Assembly (NCBI RefSeq): GCF_009647655.1
Contig: NZ_WJFD01000001.1
Span: forward strand, 1,736,001 to 1,800,000
Direction of reading: 5' to 3'
Source of the DNA: Chitinophaga sp. SYP-B3965
Lineage (GTDB): Bacteria; Bacteroidota; Bacteroidia; Chitinophagales; Chitinophagaceae
DNA: 64,000 nt
Of the stretch, positions 36,527 through 45,126 are shown piece by piece. Within the stretch, counting starts at the first letter, position 1, and each line of letters opens with the position of its first letter. The notes under the pieces are model-generated. The model was not told where the DNA came from and searched no databases. It saw nothing but the letters and a program-made list of their open reading frames with translations. The translations under genes were made by a program, and so were the position numbers.

Positions 36527-37345
36527 ATGCAAAATTCCTTTCAGCATAAAACGGTTGTGATCACCGGCGCTACGTCCGGCATTGGCAAGGCTTTGGCTAT
36601 TGCATTCTTACAGGCCGGCGCCAATGTAGCGGTATGCGGCCGCAAGCAGGATACCCTGGATGCCCTTCAGCAGGAACTCAATACACCTGCCCTGCATACC
36701 TTCCCGGCTGATGTAAGTAAAGAAGCAGATTGTAAAGCCTTCATTGAAAGCGCACTGGCAAAGTTCGGGAAGATAGATGTGCTGATCAATAATGCAGGTA
36801 TCAGCATGCGCGCTTTGTTCCATGATGCTGAAGTGGAAGTGCTGAAAACACTGGTGGATATTAATTTCTGGGGAACGGTGTATTGTACTAAATATGCTTT
36901 CCCTTCTATCTTAGCGAATAAAGGTACAGTGGCCGGCATCTCCTCCATAGCAGGTTACAGGGGTTTACCCGGCAGAACAGGTTATTCCGCCTCCAAGTTT
37001 GCCATGCAGGGATTCCTCGAAGCTTTACGCACAGAGAACTTACATACAGGCGTTAATGTGATGTGGATCTGCCCGGGCTTTACATCCTCCAATATCCGTA
37101 ATACGGCGCTTGATAAAAGCGGGTTGTCCCAAAAAGAAACACCTTTAAATGAGGACCAGCTGATGAGTGCGGAGACTGTAGCACAGCATACGCTCAAGGC
37201 TATATTAAAACGCAAACGCAGCCTGGTGCTTACTTCTCAGGGTAAGATCACGGTACTGCTGAGCAAGCTTTTCCCTGGCCTTGCAGATAAGCTGGTGTTC
37301 AATCACTTTAAAAAGGAACCGGGCTCCCCTTTAAAAAGTGTATAA
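36527..37345 (+). CDS. Short-chain dehydrogenase/reductase
   Basis: A 272-residue classical SDR. Starting at 36527 (MQNSFQHKTVVITGATSGIG) puts the cofactor motif TGATSGIG at its normal place near residue 14; the frame extends 16 codons upstream without family-like sequence. NNAGIS, the catalytic Ser in SSIAG and YSASK follow in order. The cofactor and substrate are not evident. A TAnnTTTG match (36515-36522) sits just 4 bp before the ATG, which would give a nearly leaderless transcript, but it has no -33 partner. Confidence 0.93.
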   Translation: MQNSFQHKTVVITGATSGIGKALAIAFLQAGANVAVCGRKQDTLDALQQELNTPALHTFPADVSKEADCKAFIESALAKFGKIDVLINNAGISMRALFHDAEVEVLKTLVDINFWGTVYCTKYAFPSILANKGTVAGISSIAGYRGLPGRTGYSASKFAMQGFLEALRTENLHTGVNVMWICPGFTSSNIRNTALDKSGLSQKETPLNEDQLMSAETVAQHTLKAILKRKRSLVLTSQGKITVLLSKLFPGLADKLVFNHFKKEPGSPLKSV

Positions 37346-37440
37346 TTTTTACTTTCCACATTCTCCTACTCTCAGTGAAAATGACTTTCTTTGCACAGGA
37401 TTTGCAATACCCTTGTGGGTTTTAGCGCCCAAACTATAAC

Positions 37441-38268
37441 ATGCCCATTATCACACTAACATCCGATATCGGTTTGCAGGATTACCTCGCAGGCGCCATT
37501 AAGGGCCTGCTGCTGCAACACTGTGCGGATGCTCAGGTGGTGGACATCTCTCATCACATCTCTCCCTTCAACCTGCCGCAGGCCACTTATATCTGCCGCA
37601 GCGCTTTTAAATATTTCCCGGAAGGCACCTTTCACCTGGTACTGAACAACCTGTTTGACCGTAAAGCGGATTACCTGTTGATGGCCCGCCACAACAACCA
37701 GTTCATCTGCTGTGCGGATAACGGCATCGTTACCATGATAGCCGGGGAAAAACCGGCCGAAGTAGTACGCCTGCCCCTGATACCCGGCGAAAGCAAACAC
37801 ACGCTAAACATGGTGAAGGTAATGGCCCTGGCCATTGCTCAAATGATGAAGGGCGTTTCTATGGAACAGGTAGGCCCTGCCGCCGCAACGCTGGTGGAAA
37901 AGAACAACCTGCAGCCACTCACCGGAGAAGATTATATTGAAGGGCAGATCATTCACATCGACAACTTTGAGAACGTGGTGGTGAACATCACCCGGGAACA
38001 ATTCATAGCCCAGCAGCAAGGGCGCAAATTCGCCATCTTCTTCCGCAGGGATGAAATGATCACCCAGATCAGTGAAACCTATGCAGATGTGGCGGAAGGA
38101 CAGAAACTGGCGCTCTTTAACGCCGCAGGGTATCTCGAAATAGCCGTGAACAAGGGAAATGCCGCCGGGCTTTTTGGCCTGCAGGGCTTCCGGAGGGACC
38201 AGCTGCAACAGGGCGTTTACCAGCAGCTGTCCTTTTACCAAACCGTGAAAATCATCTTTGAACAATGA
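37441..38268 (+). CDS. SAM hydroxide adenosyltransferase (SAM hydrolase, DUF62)
   Basis: A 275-residue enzyme of the fluorinase-like fold. The N-terminal domain has MPIITLTSDIGLQDYLAGAI with the conserved Asp and VVDISHHISPFNLPQATY; the C-terminal beta domain has GQIIHIDNFENVVVNIT. By family knowledge it splits S-adenosylmethionine with water to adenosine and methionine. It overlaps the next small gene by 4 bp (ATGA). Confidence 0.93.
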   Translation: MPIITLTSDIGLQDYLAGAIKGLLLQHCADAQVVDISHHISPFNLPQATYICRSAFKYFPEGTFHLVLNNLFDRKADYLLMARHNNQFICCADNGIVTMIAGEKPAEVVRLPLIPGESKHTLNMVKVMALAIAQMMKGVSMEQVGPAAATLVEKNNLQPLTGEDYIEGQIIHIDNFENVVVNITREQFIAQQQGRKFAIFFRRDEMITQISETYADVAEGQKLALFNAAGYLEIAVNKGNAAGLFGLQGFRRDQLQQGVYQQLSFYQTVKIIFEQ

Positions 38269-38552
38269 TCCGGATCGTGAAACTGACCTTCGACCCCGCA
38301 CAAACGGCTGCCTTTGAACTGCTTTTTGCTGAGCGCCAGGCAGATATCCGCCATTTTCCCGGTTGTACCCACCTGGAACTCTGGAAAGACAAAACCCATA
38401 TCGGGGTATATTTCACCTACAGCCACTGGGAAAACATCGAGGCGCTGGACGTATACCGGCACTCTGAGATGTTTGCGGACATCTGGACGGCCATCAAAGG
38501 CTGGTTTACCGGAAAACCGGAAGCCTGGAGCCTGGAAAACAGAACTCCGTAA
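38265..38552 (+). CDS. ABM-like small monooxygenase-fold protein
   Basis: A 95-residue ferredoxin-like (antibiotic biosynthesis monooxygenase type) protein. The order beta, helix (AFELLFAERQADIRHFPGC), beta (THLELWKDKTHIGVYFTYS) and helix (YRHSEMFADIWTAIKGWF) matches the fold. Proteins of this group dimerise and may oxidise quinols or small aromatics, but many are uncharacterised. Its ATG overlaps the SAM hydrolase stop by 4 nt, so the two are translationally coupled. Confidence 0.82.
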   Translation: MIRIVKLTFDPAQTAAFELLFAERQADIRHFPGCTHLELWKDKTHIGVYFTYSHWENIEALDVYRHSEMFADIWTAIKGWFTGKPEAWSLENRTP

Positions 38553-38661
38553 CACCCTGATTTACTGTCGTCTCTCCCAAAGGCCCTCATCTATCCAATT
38601 GTTAAAATATTTATAAAAAGTTAAAACTGTTGTTCACATTAGCTTAATTGGTTACTTTTTC

Positions 38662-38669
38662 TATTTTTG
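38662..38669 (+). promoter_or_regulatory. -7 element of the DUF2723 gene
   Basis: TATTTTTG matches TAnnTTTG and lies 23 bp before the ATG at 38693. The -33 position (19 nt upstream) holds TTAG, one base from TTTG. Confidence 0.55.
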
Positions 38670-38692
38670 TCGGAATTATCTAAAACAACCTT

Positions 38693-41600
38693 ATGAATTT
38701 TAACCGGATTAATAACATAACAGGCTGGATCGTGTGTTTTATTGCCTGCTGTGTATATTTAATGACCATGGAAGCCACGGGAAGCCTGTGGGATTGCGGC
38801 GAGTTCATTTCCGCGGCCTATAGGGTACAGGTACCTCACCCTCCGGGAGCTCCTTTATTCGTATTGCTGGGCAGGCTCTTTACCCTTCCCTTCTCTCCTT
38901 CTGAAGCAGCCCTGGGTGTAAATACCATGAGCGCCCTGGCCAGTGGTTTCACCATCCTGTTCTTATTCTGGACCATTACCCACTTTGCACGCCGCATGTT
39001 CTCCAAAACAGGAGAAGAACTCACCAACCAGCAAATGCTGGCTGTAATGGGCGCCGGCGTAGTAGGTGGTTTGGCATATACTTTCTCTGATTCTTTCTGG
39101 TTCTCCGCCGTGGAAGGTGAGGTGTACGCATTTTCCTCCCTCTTCACCGCCCTTGTATTCTGGGCCATGCTCAAATGGGAACATGAGGCAGATACGAAGT
39201 ACGGCGACCGCTGGATCGTTTTCATCGCTTATATGATGGGCCTTTCCATCGGGGTGCACTTACTGAACCTCCTCACCATCCCCGCCATGGTGATGATCTA
39301 TTACTACAAACGCAGTAAAAACCCTACCAATGCCGGTACTTTCTGGGCATTTGTATTAGGTTGCGTACTCACCGGTATGGTACAGAAGTTCATTATCCAA
39401 GATACCATCAAGGCATCCGGTATGATGGACGTGTTCTTTGTGAACAGCCTGAGCATGCCTTTCTTCTCCGGTTTCGCTTTCTATTTTATAGCCATCATTG
39501 CTTTGCTGATATTCAGCTACTACAAACCTAAGTATGGATGGTATGGCCCGCTGATCCTCGTGAGCTCCGTTATCGTGATCCCTGCATTTGCAGGCGGAGA
39601 TAACGCTACCCTGATGATCTTCCGCATAGTTGTGGCTGCTGGTGTATTGCTCGTTCCTTACCTCATCAAACTGTTCGGTATTGAACTGAATGAACAGAAA
39701 CTGCGGCACTTTTCACAGCTGGCCAATTCCTGCATCCTGTTCCTGCTGATGGGTTATTCCACTTACGTAACCACTATGGTGCGCTCTTCTGCCAACCCTT
39801 CCGTGGATATGTACAATGTGGACAACCCGGTTTCCCTGGTAGGTTATCTCGGTCGTGAGCAATATGGCGACTTCCCATTAGTGTACGGCCAGGTGTTCAC
39901 CGCCCGCCCTGAATCTTATGAGGAACAAGGCAACCTGTATGCCCGTGGCAATAAAGAATATGTTGTTGTTGGTAAAAAACAGGTACCGGTATATGCCGCC
40001 AAAGATAAAATGCTGTTCCCCCGTGTATGGGATGCCAGCAATGACCAGGGCCATGCCGATTATTACAAGGCATTCCTGGGATTGAAAGATGGTGAAGCAC
40101 CTACTTTCGGAGACAACGTTTACTTCTTCTTAAAATACCAGGTAAGCTTCATGTACCTGCGTTACTTTGGCTGGAACTTCATTGGTAAACAAAATGATGT
40201 ACAGGGTTTTGGTAATCCCCGTGATGGTAATACCATCTCCGGTGTAGCCCCCATAGATAATGTATTATATGGAGACCAGTCTGAAATGCCAGACAGCCTC
40301 AAGAACAATAAAGCACATAATACCTTCTTCTTCCTCCCGCTTATCCTGGGGCTGTTCGGATTCTTCTTCCATTATAACCGCCACAGAAGGGATGCCATCA
40401 TTGTAGGGCTGCTCTTCCTCTTCACAGGTTTAGCGATCGTAGTATACCTCAACCAGGCTGGTAACCAGCCGCGTGAACGGGATTACGCCTTTGTGGGCTC
40501 CTTCTACGCGTTTGCTATCTGGATCGGTTTAGGTGTATTGAGCATCTATAACTTCATTGCCAAGAAACAAAAAGCTATTGCCGCACCGGTTGCCATTGGT
40601 CTGAGCCTCGTTGGGGTGCCATTACTGATGGCGCAGCAGGGATGGGATGATCACGATCGTTCCAAGAAAGTGATTGCCCGCGACGTAGCCCGTGATTACC
40701 TGGAATCCTGCGATAAAAATGCCATCCTCTTCACAGTGGGTGATAACGATACTTACCCGCTCTGGTATGCACAAGAGGTGGAAGGCATCCGGCCGGACAT
40801 CCGCGTGATCAACCTAAGCCTCTTAGGGGTTGACTGGTACATTGATCAGCAACGCAAAGCGGTGAACCAAAGCCCGGGTATTGACATGATCCTTGGCCCT
40901 GAGAAATACCGTGGAGAAAATCGTAACTACGTGATGTACTATGATAATGGTAAGATCCCGCAGAACAGTTTCTTCAACCTGAAAGAAGTACTCCAGTTTG
41001 TTGGAGAAGATAACGAAGGTGCCAAGATACCTTTACAGAATGGCGAAAGAGTGAACTACCTCCCTACACAGAACTTCTTTGTACCGGTAGATGTACAGGA
41101 AGTGGTGAAAAATGGTACGGTGGATATCCAGGATAGCGGCCGCATCATGCCACAGATGCCGATCGTAATACCTAAGCAAAAAACGGCGGTCTTCAAGAAT
41201 GACCTCGCCGTATATGATATTATTGCAGCCAACGCCTTTAAACGGCCTATCTATTTCACCAGTCCGGTTGATCTTGGATTCAATGAATTCCTGCAGGTGG
41301 AAGGGCTTACCTATCGCCTGGTGCCTACACGCAGATTACCTTCTGATGAAATGCTGCCGGGTCTGAATGACCAGGTGCAAACCCGCAAGATGTACACTAA
41401 CCTCATGGAGAAATTCGTGTATGGCAGTGTGGACATTGCTGGTGTTTACTTTGATGAACCTAACCGCCGTATGCTGCAAAGCGTTCGGAATGCTTATACC
41501 AAACTGGGTGTTGCATTGGTGAAAGAAGGTAAGAAAGAGAAAGCGCTGGAAGTATTAGATAGACAGGATTCTGTATTCCTGCCAGGTAATATGCCTTATG

Positions 41601-41917
41601 CTATGACCTCTCCGGGTAATATGCATAACCTCTGGAGCATGGAAATAGTATATGCTTATTATATAGCCGGCAATTCTCAGAAAGCAGATAAGATCTCTGC
41701 CGAGCTTACCAAAGACCTTGAGCAACAGATGCGTTACTACCGCAGCCTACCTGCAAGGCTCTTTACAAATGACCTGCAGGATGATTCCCGCCGCGCAGAG
41801 CAGTTCTTAATGATGCTGAAACAATTCAAAGTTGATTTCAGTGGCGCTAAGGATTCGCTGAAGCAGCAGGAAGGTAACCTGCAGATCAGTACGGTGCCTG
41901 ATACGAGTAAGAAATAG
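38693..41917 (+). CDS. DUF2723 (GT117-type) membrane glycosyltransferase-like protein
   Basis: A 1074-residue polytopic membrane protein. The GT-C-like signature lies at the N-terminus: TGSLWDCGEFISAAYRVQVP, with Asp34 and Glu37 as the likely catalytic acidic pair. About 12 or more membrane helices follow up to residue 640 or so, and the family block NQPRERDYAFVGSFYAFAIW lies within this part. The C-terminal 400 residues are soluble, with DNDTYPLWYAQEVEGIRPDI and TPR-like helices near the end. CAZy places DUF2723 proteins in GT117, and a role in protein O-glycosylation has been proposed in Bacteroidetes. It is monocistronic with its own promoter and a strong terminator. Confidence 0.93.
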   Translation: MNFNRINNITGWIVCFIACCVYLMTMEATGSLWDCGEFISAAYRVQVPHPPGAPLFVLLGRLFTLPFSPSEAALGVNTMSALASGFTILFLFWTITHFARRMFSKTGEELTNQQMLAVMGAGVVGGLAYTFSDSFWFSAVEGEVYAFSSLFTALVFWAMLKWEHEADTKYGDRWIVFIAYMMGLSIGVHLLNLLTIPAMVMIYYYKRSKNPTNAGTFWAFVLGCVLTGMVQKFIIQDTIKASGMMDVFFVNSLSMPFFSGFAFYFIAIIALLIFSYYKPKYGWYGPLILVSSVIVIPAFAGGDNATLMIFRIVVAAGVLLVPYLIKLFGIELNEQKLRHFSQLANSCILFLLMGYSTYVTTMVRSSANPSVDMYNVDNPVSLVGYLGREQYGDFPLVYGQVFTARPESYEEQGNLYARGNKEYVVVGKKQVPVYAAKDKMLFPRVWDASNDQGHADYYKAFLGLKDGEAPTFGDNVYFFLKYQVSFMYLRYFGWNFIGKQNDVQGFGNPRDGNTISGVAPIDNVLYGDQSEMPDSLKNNKAHNTFFFLPLILGLFGFFFHYNRHRRDAIIVGLLFLFTGLAIVVYLNQAGNQPRERDYAFVGSFYAFAIWIGLGVLSIYNFIAKKQKAIAAPVAIGLSLVGVPLLMAQQGWDDHDRSKKVIARDVARDYLESCDKNAILFTVGDNDTYPLWYAQEVEGIRPDIRVINLSLLGVDWYIDQQRKAVNQSPGIDMILGPEKYRGENRNYVMYYDNGKIPQNSFFNLKEVLQFVGEDNEGAKIPLQNGERVNYLPTQNFFVPVDVQEVVKNGTVDIQDSGRIMPQMPIVIPKQKTAVFKNDLAVYDIIAANAFKRPIYFTSPVDLGFNEFLQVEGLTYRLVPTRRLPSDEMLPGLNDQVQTRKMYTNLMEKFVYGSVDIAGVYFDEPNRRMLQSVRNAYTKLGVALVKEGKKEKALEVLDRQDSVFLPGNMPYAMTSPGNMHNLWSMEIVYAYYIAGNSQKADKISAELTKDLEQQMRYYRSLPARLFTNDLQDDSRRAEQFLMMLKQFKVDFSGAKDSLKQQEGNLQISTVPDTSKK

Positions 41918-41925
41918 ATAAAAAA

Positions 41926-41958
41926 AGCCCCTCAGCTAAAAACTGAGGGGCTTTTTTT
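41926..41958 (+). terminator. Strong Rho-independent terminator
   Basis: A 10-bp perfect stem (41926-41935 with 41943-41952) is followed by seven T, 9 bp past the DUF2723 stop. The A run before the stem makes it able to act in both directions. Confidence 0.93.
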
Positions 41959-42039
41959 ATTACAGGAATTAATGCTGTAAAATTTATGATTTTCACTATT
42001 TTAGTATCCAATATGTAATAACCCGTATACGATATACCT

Positions 42040-42573
42040 ATGCATTCTTCTTGTTTACCCAAGTCCCTTCTTCTTGCCTGCTTTTTTATGATAGCACAAG
42101 TCGGTTTTGCCCAAAAAAAGCAGCAAAAGCAACAGCAGCTAATGATGACGCCACCTGTCGACGACCAGGAATTGAACTTTAACAGCAAATCCATATTGCC
42201 TGCTCCTTCTGAGGCGGCTGCCATCAACAAAGGAGGAGATGTAAGTGTAAATTTGTCTGTTGGCGCGCCTACCGTGATGATCCCGATAGCTAATGTGGCC
42301 TCCCGTTTCATCTCCTTTCCGGTTTCCCTGAACTATAGTTCAAACGGCATCCGTGTAAATGAACTGGCTTCCAACACAGGGCTGGGCTGGAGCTTAAACT
42401 GCGGAGGAGCTGTTACAAGAACTACTTTAGGATTACCGGATGAAGAGCGTTCTCAGTATAACAACGGTGTTAACAATTTCAATAAACCATATCTGGATCC
42501 AACTGAGCGGGCTACCATCACCTATCTCCGATGTGGATGCTCAGGGAAACAGGGGCCACAAAAGCACAAATAA
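42040..42573 (+). pseudogene. Truncated Rhs/YD-repeat wall protein, N-terminal fragment
   Basis: The frame encodes a signal peptide (MHSSCLPKSLLLACFFMIAQ) and the N-terminal domain of a large Bacteroidetes Rhs protein: GGDVSVNLSVGAPTVMIPIA, then FPVSLNYSSNGIRVNE and NTGLGWSLNCGGAVTR. Full-length members are 1000-3000 residues with many YD repeats. Here the homology stops near residue 160 and the frame ends soon after. The entire repeat region is missing. The sequence continues in another frame into a short C-terminal tail (42527-42661), so a large internal deletion joined the two ends and broke the frame. Confidence 0.85.
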
Positions 42574-42661
42574 CTATAACCAAAGAGCTTCTCCGGGGAA
42601 AAAATATGAGGAAGAAGATGCTAAAAAAGCAGCACAGGCAGCAGCAAAGAAAAAGAACTAA
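42527..42661 (+). pseudogene. Rhs C-terminal tail remnant, out of frame with its N-terminus
   Basis: This stretch reads DVDAQGNRGHKSTNNYNQ and then a Lys/Ala/Glu-rich end (DAKKAAQAAAKKKN) before a stop, 11 bp from the ATG of the LRR gene. It has no start of its own and is in a different frame from the truncated N-terminal fragment. Position and composition suggest the end of an Rhs toxin tip, leaving its immunity gene behind. The assignment as toxin tail is inference. Confidence 0.55.
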
Positions 42662-42672
42662 AAATGTAAGGT

Positions 42673-43524
42673 ATGGGAATACAAATAATTGATGGGTTCA
42701 GGGTAATCCCTTCGGAAAAAGGGTTAGCATTAGCTATTGAATCGGATAGAATAGAAGAGTGCATGAAATATGCTTTGGACAATGAAATATCAAGGGTTTT
42801 TATGCATAGTTATGATGGATATAAACTTGATAACGTGAACTTTTTGAAGGCATATGATTTTATTACAGAAATATCAATTACAGACGACTTAATTGAAATA
42901 TCAGGTGTTCATTATTTAACTAATTTAAAATATTTGTCCCTTTCCAATGGGAAGCAGCCTGTTGATCTATCTAAATTCAAATACCTGGAAGAAGGCTCTA
43001 TTGACTGGAATAACAAAATTACAGGACTGGATAGTTTGAATCAGATAAAACGCCTGAGTATATGGAAGTTTAAGCCAAAGTCAAAAGATTTTACAGTGAT
43101 TGCCGGATGTAAGGCATTAGAATATCTTCATATCACTGAGTCTAATATTGAATCTTTTAAAGGGATTGAAACGCTGCAATCGTTGAATCATTTTGAAGGT
43201 CATTATTTATCAAAACTGGAAAATCTGGAAGGATTGGAATCGTTATCATCCCACCTTAAAGTAGTTGTTTTTGATTATTGCAGGAAATTAGTTAATTATG
43301 AATCCGTGTTAGCCAAACTTAAGAAGTTAGAGAAATTGATCTTAGGTGACTGTGGACCGATGGCTTCAATAAAGTTCATTCAGGAGTTAAAAAATTTGAA
43401 GTTCTTCAGTTTTGTGAATACAAATGTTGTGGATGGAAATATAACTCCGGTATTAAAGCTGGAATATGTTGGTTTTGATAATAAACGACATTATACACAC
43501 AAGTGGGAGGACATTAAACAATAA
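42673..43524 (+). CDS. Leucine-rich-repeat protein, candidate immunity protein
   Basis: A 283-residue cytoplasmic protein without a signal peptide. Leucine-rich repeats are visible from about residue 70 on: LTNLKYLSLSNG, LNQIKRLSIWKF, CKALEYLHITES, LQSLNHFEGHYL, LKKLEKLILGDC. The DNA is clearly more AT-rich than the neighbouring core genes. LRR proteins of this size often follow Rhs toxins as immunity genes, and this one lies 11 bp after the remnant of an Rhs tail. The immunity role is inferred from context and not shown by any motif. Confidence 0.78.
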   Translation: MGIQIIDGFRVIPSEKGLALAIESDRIEECMKYALDNEISRVFMHSYDGYKLDNVNFLKAYDFITEISITDDLIEISGVHYLTNLKYLSLSNGKQPVDLSKFKYLEEGSIDWNNKITGLDSLNQIKRLSIWKFKPKSKDFTVIAGCKALEYLHITESNIESFKGIETLQSLNHFEGHYLSKLENLEGLESLSSHLKVVVFDYCRKLVNYESVLAKLKKLEKLILGDCGPMASIKFIQELKNLKFFSFVNTNVVDGNITPVLKLEYVGFDNKRHYTHKWEDIKQ

Positions 43525-43660
43525 CTGGCCAATTCCTACAAGCTGGAATGGGGCATTTGATCATGTTAAATTAAAATCTTACGTTATTGAGACATCTTCA
43601 ACCGGAAGCAAGATTAAGATACTCGCTGAAAAAGTGGAAATCTTTTCATTGTAGTGCTTC
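43525..43660 (+). other. Possible coding remnant after the LRR gene
   Basis: One frame past the LRR stop stays open and reads NWPIPTSWNGAFDHVKLKSY and on to 43654. It may be the shifted end of the LRR protein or the remains of another island gene. There is no start, and I make no functional claim. Confidence 0.25.
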
Positions 43661-43671
43661 AGGTAAGTATT

Positions 43672-43873
43672 ATAAAAATAGGCCCCCCGCAAGCGGGAGC
43701 CCTATTTCCATCGAACATTTCCATCCTGTTATTTCCTTACCTGATAATCCTTCATTTCCATCCTGTTACTTCATTACCGAATAACTCTCCGGTACCAACA
43801 TGAATTGTATCGCATTCCTTCCTGTTAAATAGAGACTGGCATTCATTAACGCAGCAGGTGTTGCTTCCTTAAT
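43672..43873 (-). repeat. Duplicated 3' end and terminator of the M16 peptidase gene (copy A)
   Basis: Positions 43703-43840 match 48688-48825 with about two mismatches in 138 bp; homology then continues at lower identity, with a 3-bp gap, to about 43873. On the minus strand 43766-43873 encodes the C-terminus of the M16 peptidase ([20 protein letters not shown]), ending at the same stop as the intact gene. The imperfect G/C-rich hairpin at 43681-43701 followed on the minus strand by TATTTTTATA corresponds to the terminator of the intact gene. There is no upstream part of the gene here, so this is a pseudogene fragment and a direct repeat of the real 3' end. Confidence 0.93.
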
Positions 43874-43882
43874 GAATGCCAG
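43836..43882. repeat. 14-bp perfect inverted repeat at the M16/Rhs junction
   Basis: CTGGCATTCATTAA at 43836-43849 is the exact reverse complement of TTAATGAATGCCAG at 43869-43882, with a 19-nt loop. The left arm lies in the M16-derived duplicate and the right arm in the Rhs fragment, so the hairpin marks the breakpoint. Confidence 0.85.
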
Positions 43883-45122
43883 TTTCCTGGGCAATGAATA
43901 CCAACGATTAAAGGAAAAGGAACCCGGTAGCGGGCAGAATCCAGATCGCCCTAAGGCGTATCTCAATTTTGTATTATTCGATGATGATCTTAAATTAGTA
44001 GAGGAGAATAGCGGGGTTAAGCAGGTAAAAGCAGAGCCGGATCAGTTACAAACGCTGGCACAGGATAGAATGGTAGTGAAGAAGAGCGGGTTTCTGTATG
44101 TGTACACCAGTAATGAAACGGAGCAGGATGTTTATTTTGATAATGTTACTTTGCTGCATACCCCGGGGGCATTGCTGGAGGAGACGCATTATTATCCGTT
44201 TGGGTTGACGATGGCGGGGATTTCATCGAAGGCAGTAGGTTCGCTGGAGAACAAGTATCTCTACAACGGAAAGGAACTGCAGCATAATGAGTTCTCAGAT
44301 GGTTCGGGTTTAGAATTTTACGATTATGGAGCGAGGATGTATGATGCACAGATCGGCAGATGGCATGTGGTGGATCCATTGGCAGATCAAATGAGGAGTC
44401 ATTCACCATTTAATTATGCATTTGATAACCCTATCAGGTTTATTGATCCTGATGGAATGGGGCCAGAAGACTGGGTAAAAGATAAGAATGGGAAATATTC
44501 CTGGTTGGATAATGTGACATCAGCCCAAAATACTCCTAAGGGATCCACATATGTGGGAGCTAATAATAAGGATATATTAGCCGATCTGGGTCTTCATTTA
44601 GGGTTCGCTGAAAAATCGACTAATACTATTGGATTCATTGCCGGTGATGTTGAAGAAGGGAAATATGTTACTAATACGACGGTAAATCTTCGTGTGAAAA
44701 GTGAAGCATCTGTTTCTGCTATAGTGAGCGAAAACCCTTCTGAGGCAACTACTGATAATAAAAGCGGTAAAAAATTTGAAGGGGTGGCTATTGGAGGAAC
44801 TGCGATTGTAAAAGACCCGGTAGCAGACGGTAATGTTACTCTAATTGCTGAGATCAGCGCGAATTATGGTGGGAAGACTTATTCCAGCCCTCTTTCGAAA
44901 CCTCAGGGTGAATTCTTTTATGAAACAGGAACAAAGCTCCTTCTGGGAGCAACAACTATTCCTGCATCAGATCTGAATTCATCAAAAAGTCTGACAAATG
45001 TGAAAATAAATGGGAGCTTCTGGGTTGAGAACTCTTCAAATCTGACGACGCCAGTGGTGACCCATCCGCTCTTTCCAACAGCTAAAACATTTAATCACAA
45101 ATGGACCGTTGATAAAAAATAA
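43872..45122 (+). CDS. Orphan Rhs C-terminal tip (Rhs core end plus variable domain)
   Basis: A 416-residue frame without signal peptide or YD-repeat body. Residues 4 to about 190 are the end of an Rhs protein: [34 protein letters not shown], then the core hallmark [39 protein letters not shown] and [20 protein letters not shown] up to [13 protein letters not shown]. After DPDGM a variable C-terminal domain of about 225 residues begins, as in polymorphic toxins. It has no motif that I recognise. An in-frame stop at 43830-43832 limits the frame on the left, so it is a silent tip unless recombined onto a full Rhs gene. Confidence 0.85.
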   Translation: MNASFLGNEYQRLKEKEPGSGQNPDRPKAYLNFVLFDDDLKLVEENSGVKQVKAEPDQLQTLAQDRMVVKKSGFLYVYTSNETEQDVYFDNVTLLHTPGALLEETHYYPFGLTMAGISSKAVGSLENKYLYNGKELQHNEFSDGSGLEFYDYGARMYDAQIGRWHVVDPLADQMRSHSPFNYAFDNPIRFIDPDGMGPEDWVKDKNGKYSWLDNVTSAQNTPKGSTYVGANNKDILADLGLHLGFAEKSTNTIGFIAGDVEEGKYVTNTTVNLRVKSEASVSAIVSENPSEATTDNKSGKKFEGVAIGGTAIVKDPVADGNVTLIAEISANYGGKTYSSPLSKPQGEFFYETGTKLLLGATTIPASDLNSSKSLTNVKINGSFWVENSSNLTTPVVTHPLFPTAKTFNHKWTVDKK

Positions 45123-45126
45123 TTTT

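Noticed and set aside
43466..43654. A separate 62-codon gene after the LRR protein
   Set aside because: Its ATG is inside the LRR gene in another frame and the sequence has no start or neighbour to support it; kept only as a possible remnant.
44450..45122. A named toxin activity (nuclease, deaminase or similar) for the Rhs tip
   Set aside because: No catalytic motif could be seen in the variable domain, so any activity would be invented.
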